Part shown: positions 63,580 to 64,000 of the stretch, in pieces | Position numbering within the stretch: position 1 is the first letter of the stretch | Layout: the number at the start of each line of letters is the position of its first letter | Origin: JACCYJ01 sp038198775 | GTDB lineage: Bacteria; Actinomycetota; Actinomycetes; Propionibacteriales; Nocardioidaceae | Length of the DNA: 64,000 nt | Assembly: GCA_038198775.1 (NCBI GenBank) | Contig: JBBPZV010000013.1 | Location: forward strand, 50,755-114,754 | Reading direction: 5' to 3' | The notes under the pieces: model-generated | Database searches by the model: none | The model's input: only the letters and a program-made list of their open reading frames with translations | What the model was told of the DNA's origin: nothing | Program-made: the position numbers and the translations under genes

Positions 63580-63941
63580 ATTGTTGGAATACACAATTGT
63601 GACAACTAGGCGTGTAATATGCGCCGCAAAGAACCGACCGGGATAATAACTGTGGTGCCGAGGAAGATGCGCAGATAACGGCTCAACGAATGGCGGACCC
63701 CGCCGCGGATCGGTCGGGACGCGCTCTTGAGTAGTAGTACAGGCCAGACCAGCCACCCGGGTGAACAGAGTCCATCATCTGTACTACGGGTCGCCGGTTT
63801 CGGTGACGTAGACAGTCAAGAGCTGGTTCAAGTTTTCTGTTTTGAGATGAGTTGGATCAAATTACGATAGGTTATAGGTGGAAATCATTTTACGGCGCGG
63901 CACCGCCACCTCGTTGCCACACTACGAAAGGACGGGTGCCG
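63580..63941 (+). promoter_or_regulatory. Low-GC 362-bp intergenic region before the response regulator
   Basis: No gene is seen. GC content drops strongly at 63580-63625 and 63815-63895. A 9-bp perfect inverted repeat (GTAGTACAG at 63734-63742, CTGTACTAC at 63779-63787) is separated by 36 bases. A promoter-like TTGAGA at 63842-63847 with TACGAT 15 bases further is possible but weak. The region probably gives the response regulator gene its own promoter and binding sites. Confidence 0.5.
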
Positions 63942-64000
63942 ATGCCTACGTCGGTTCTCCTGATCGATGACCACGACCTGATCCGGCAGGGACTGAGTCG
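63942..64000 (+). CDS. Response regulator, N-terminal fragment at window edge
   Basis: Only 19 codons are present: MPTSVLLIDDHDLIRQGLS, the start of a receiver domain with its acidic DD pair, as in NarL/LuxR-type regulators. An AAAGGA site lies upstream of the ATG. The C-terminal DNA-binding region is outside the window, so the NarL assignment rests on the partner kinase type. Confidence 0.85.
   Translation, partial: MPTSVLLIDDHDLIRQGLS

Overview
This is a 64 kb chromosomal stretch of a high-GC actinomycete. The GC content is near 70 percent and GTG starts are common. Several gene neighbourhoods are typical of Actinomycetota: mraZ-rsmH at the edge of a division/cell-wall cluster, an idsA2-like prenyl synthase next to an Rv2175c-like protein and a PknL-like kinase, class II DAHP synthase, paired ROK glucokinases with START-like proteins, and an actinobacterial Tad locus. 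I cannot name the genus from sequence alone.

Layout. 0-8 kb: rsmH (cut by the window edge), a possible small membrane protein, mraZ with its GTGG-repeat operator, a MoxR-DUF58-transglutaminase operon, a DUF3040 protein and an L,D-transpeptidase. 8-14 kb: an SOS-controlled mutagenic repair operon (DUF6504, HEPN, dnaE2, dinB) with a perfect LexA box upstream. 14-23 kb: a CDF metal transporter, a DUF664 protein, then an accessory block with a large FtsX-type ABC permease facing a MauE-MauD-Tat-exported Cys-rich protein cassette, a YbaK-type deacylase, a secreted protein, a DUF4126 protein and a lone ABC ATPase. 23-26 kb: an SOS-boxed DUF222/HNH (13E12 type) gene split by an intact 1337-bp IS3-family element with a 3-bp target duplication.

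26-39.5 kb: core metabolism and signalling in an order resembling M. tuberculosis Rv2172c-Rv2178c (metF, prenyl synthase, Rv2175c, pknL, then DAHP synthases). Inserted here are a DMT exporter, an ECF sigma/VOC pair, threonine aldolase, an AlaX editing protein and a phosphofructokinase with the pyrophosphate-type residues D104/K124. 39.5-52 kb: DUF1028, a BNR-repeat protein paired with a ubiquitin-like protein ending in GG, PlsC, a TIGR00300 enzyme, surface-glycan membrane genes (GT2, GtrA, DUF2142), MmsA, two ROK glucokinases and two START-like proteins.

52-64 kb: a Tad/Flp pilus operon (tadE, tadG, cpaB, tadZ, tadA, a VWA-TadB fusion, tadC). It is followed by a decayed 1363-bp ISL3 element with an 8-bp target duplication, which has landed between tadC and a NarL-type histidine kinase/response regulator pair. 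Without the element the kinase would start about 90 bp after tadC, so the pair may have been the Tad regulator. A low-GC 360-bp intergenic region with a 9-bp inverted repeat precedes the regulator gene, which runs off the window.

The most interesting features are the MauE/MauD/Cys-rich cassette (no tryptophan, so not a methylamine dehydrogenase), the HEPN-containing SOS mutasome, the BNR-ubiquitin-like pair, the VWA-T2SSF fusion, and a recurrent leaderless-start signature (TAnnnT, 6-7 nt, then ATG/GTG) at seven genes.
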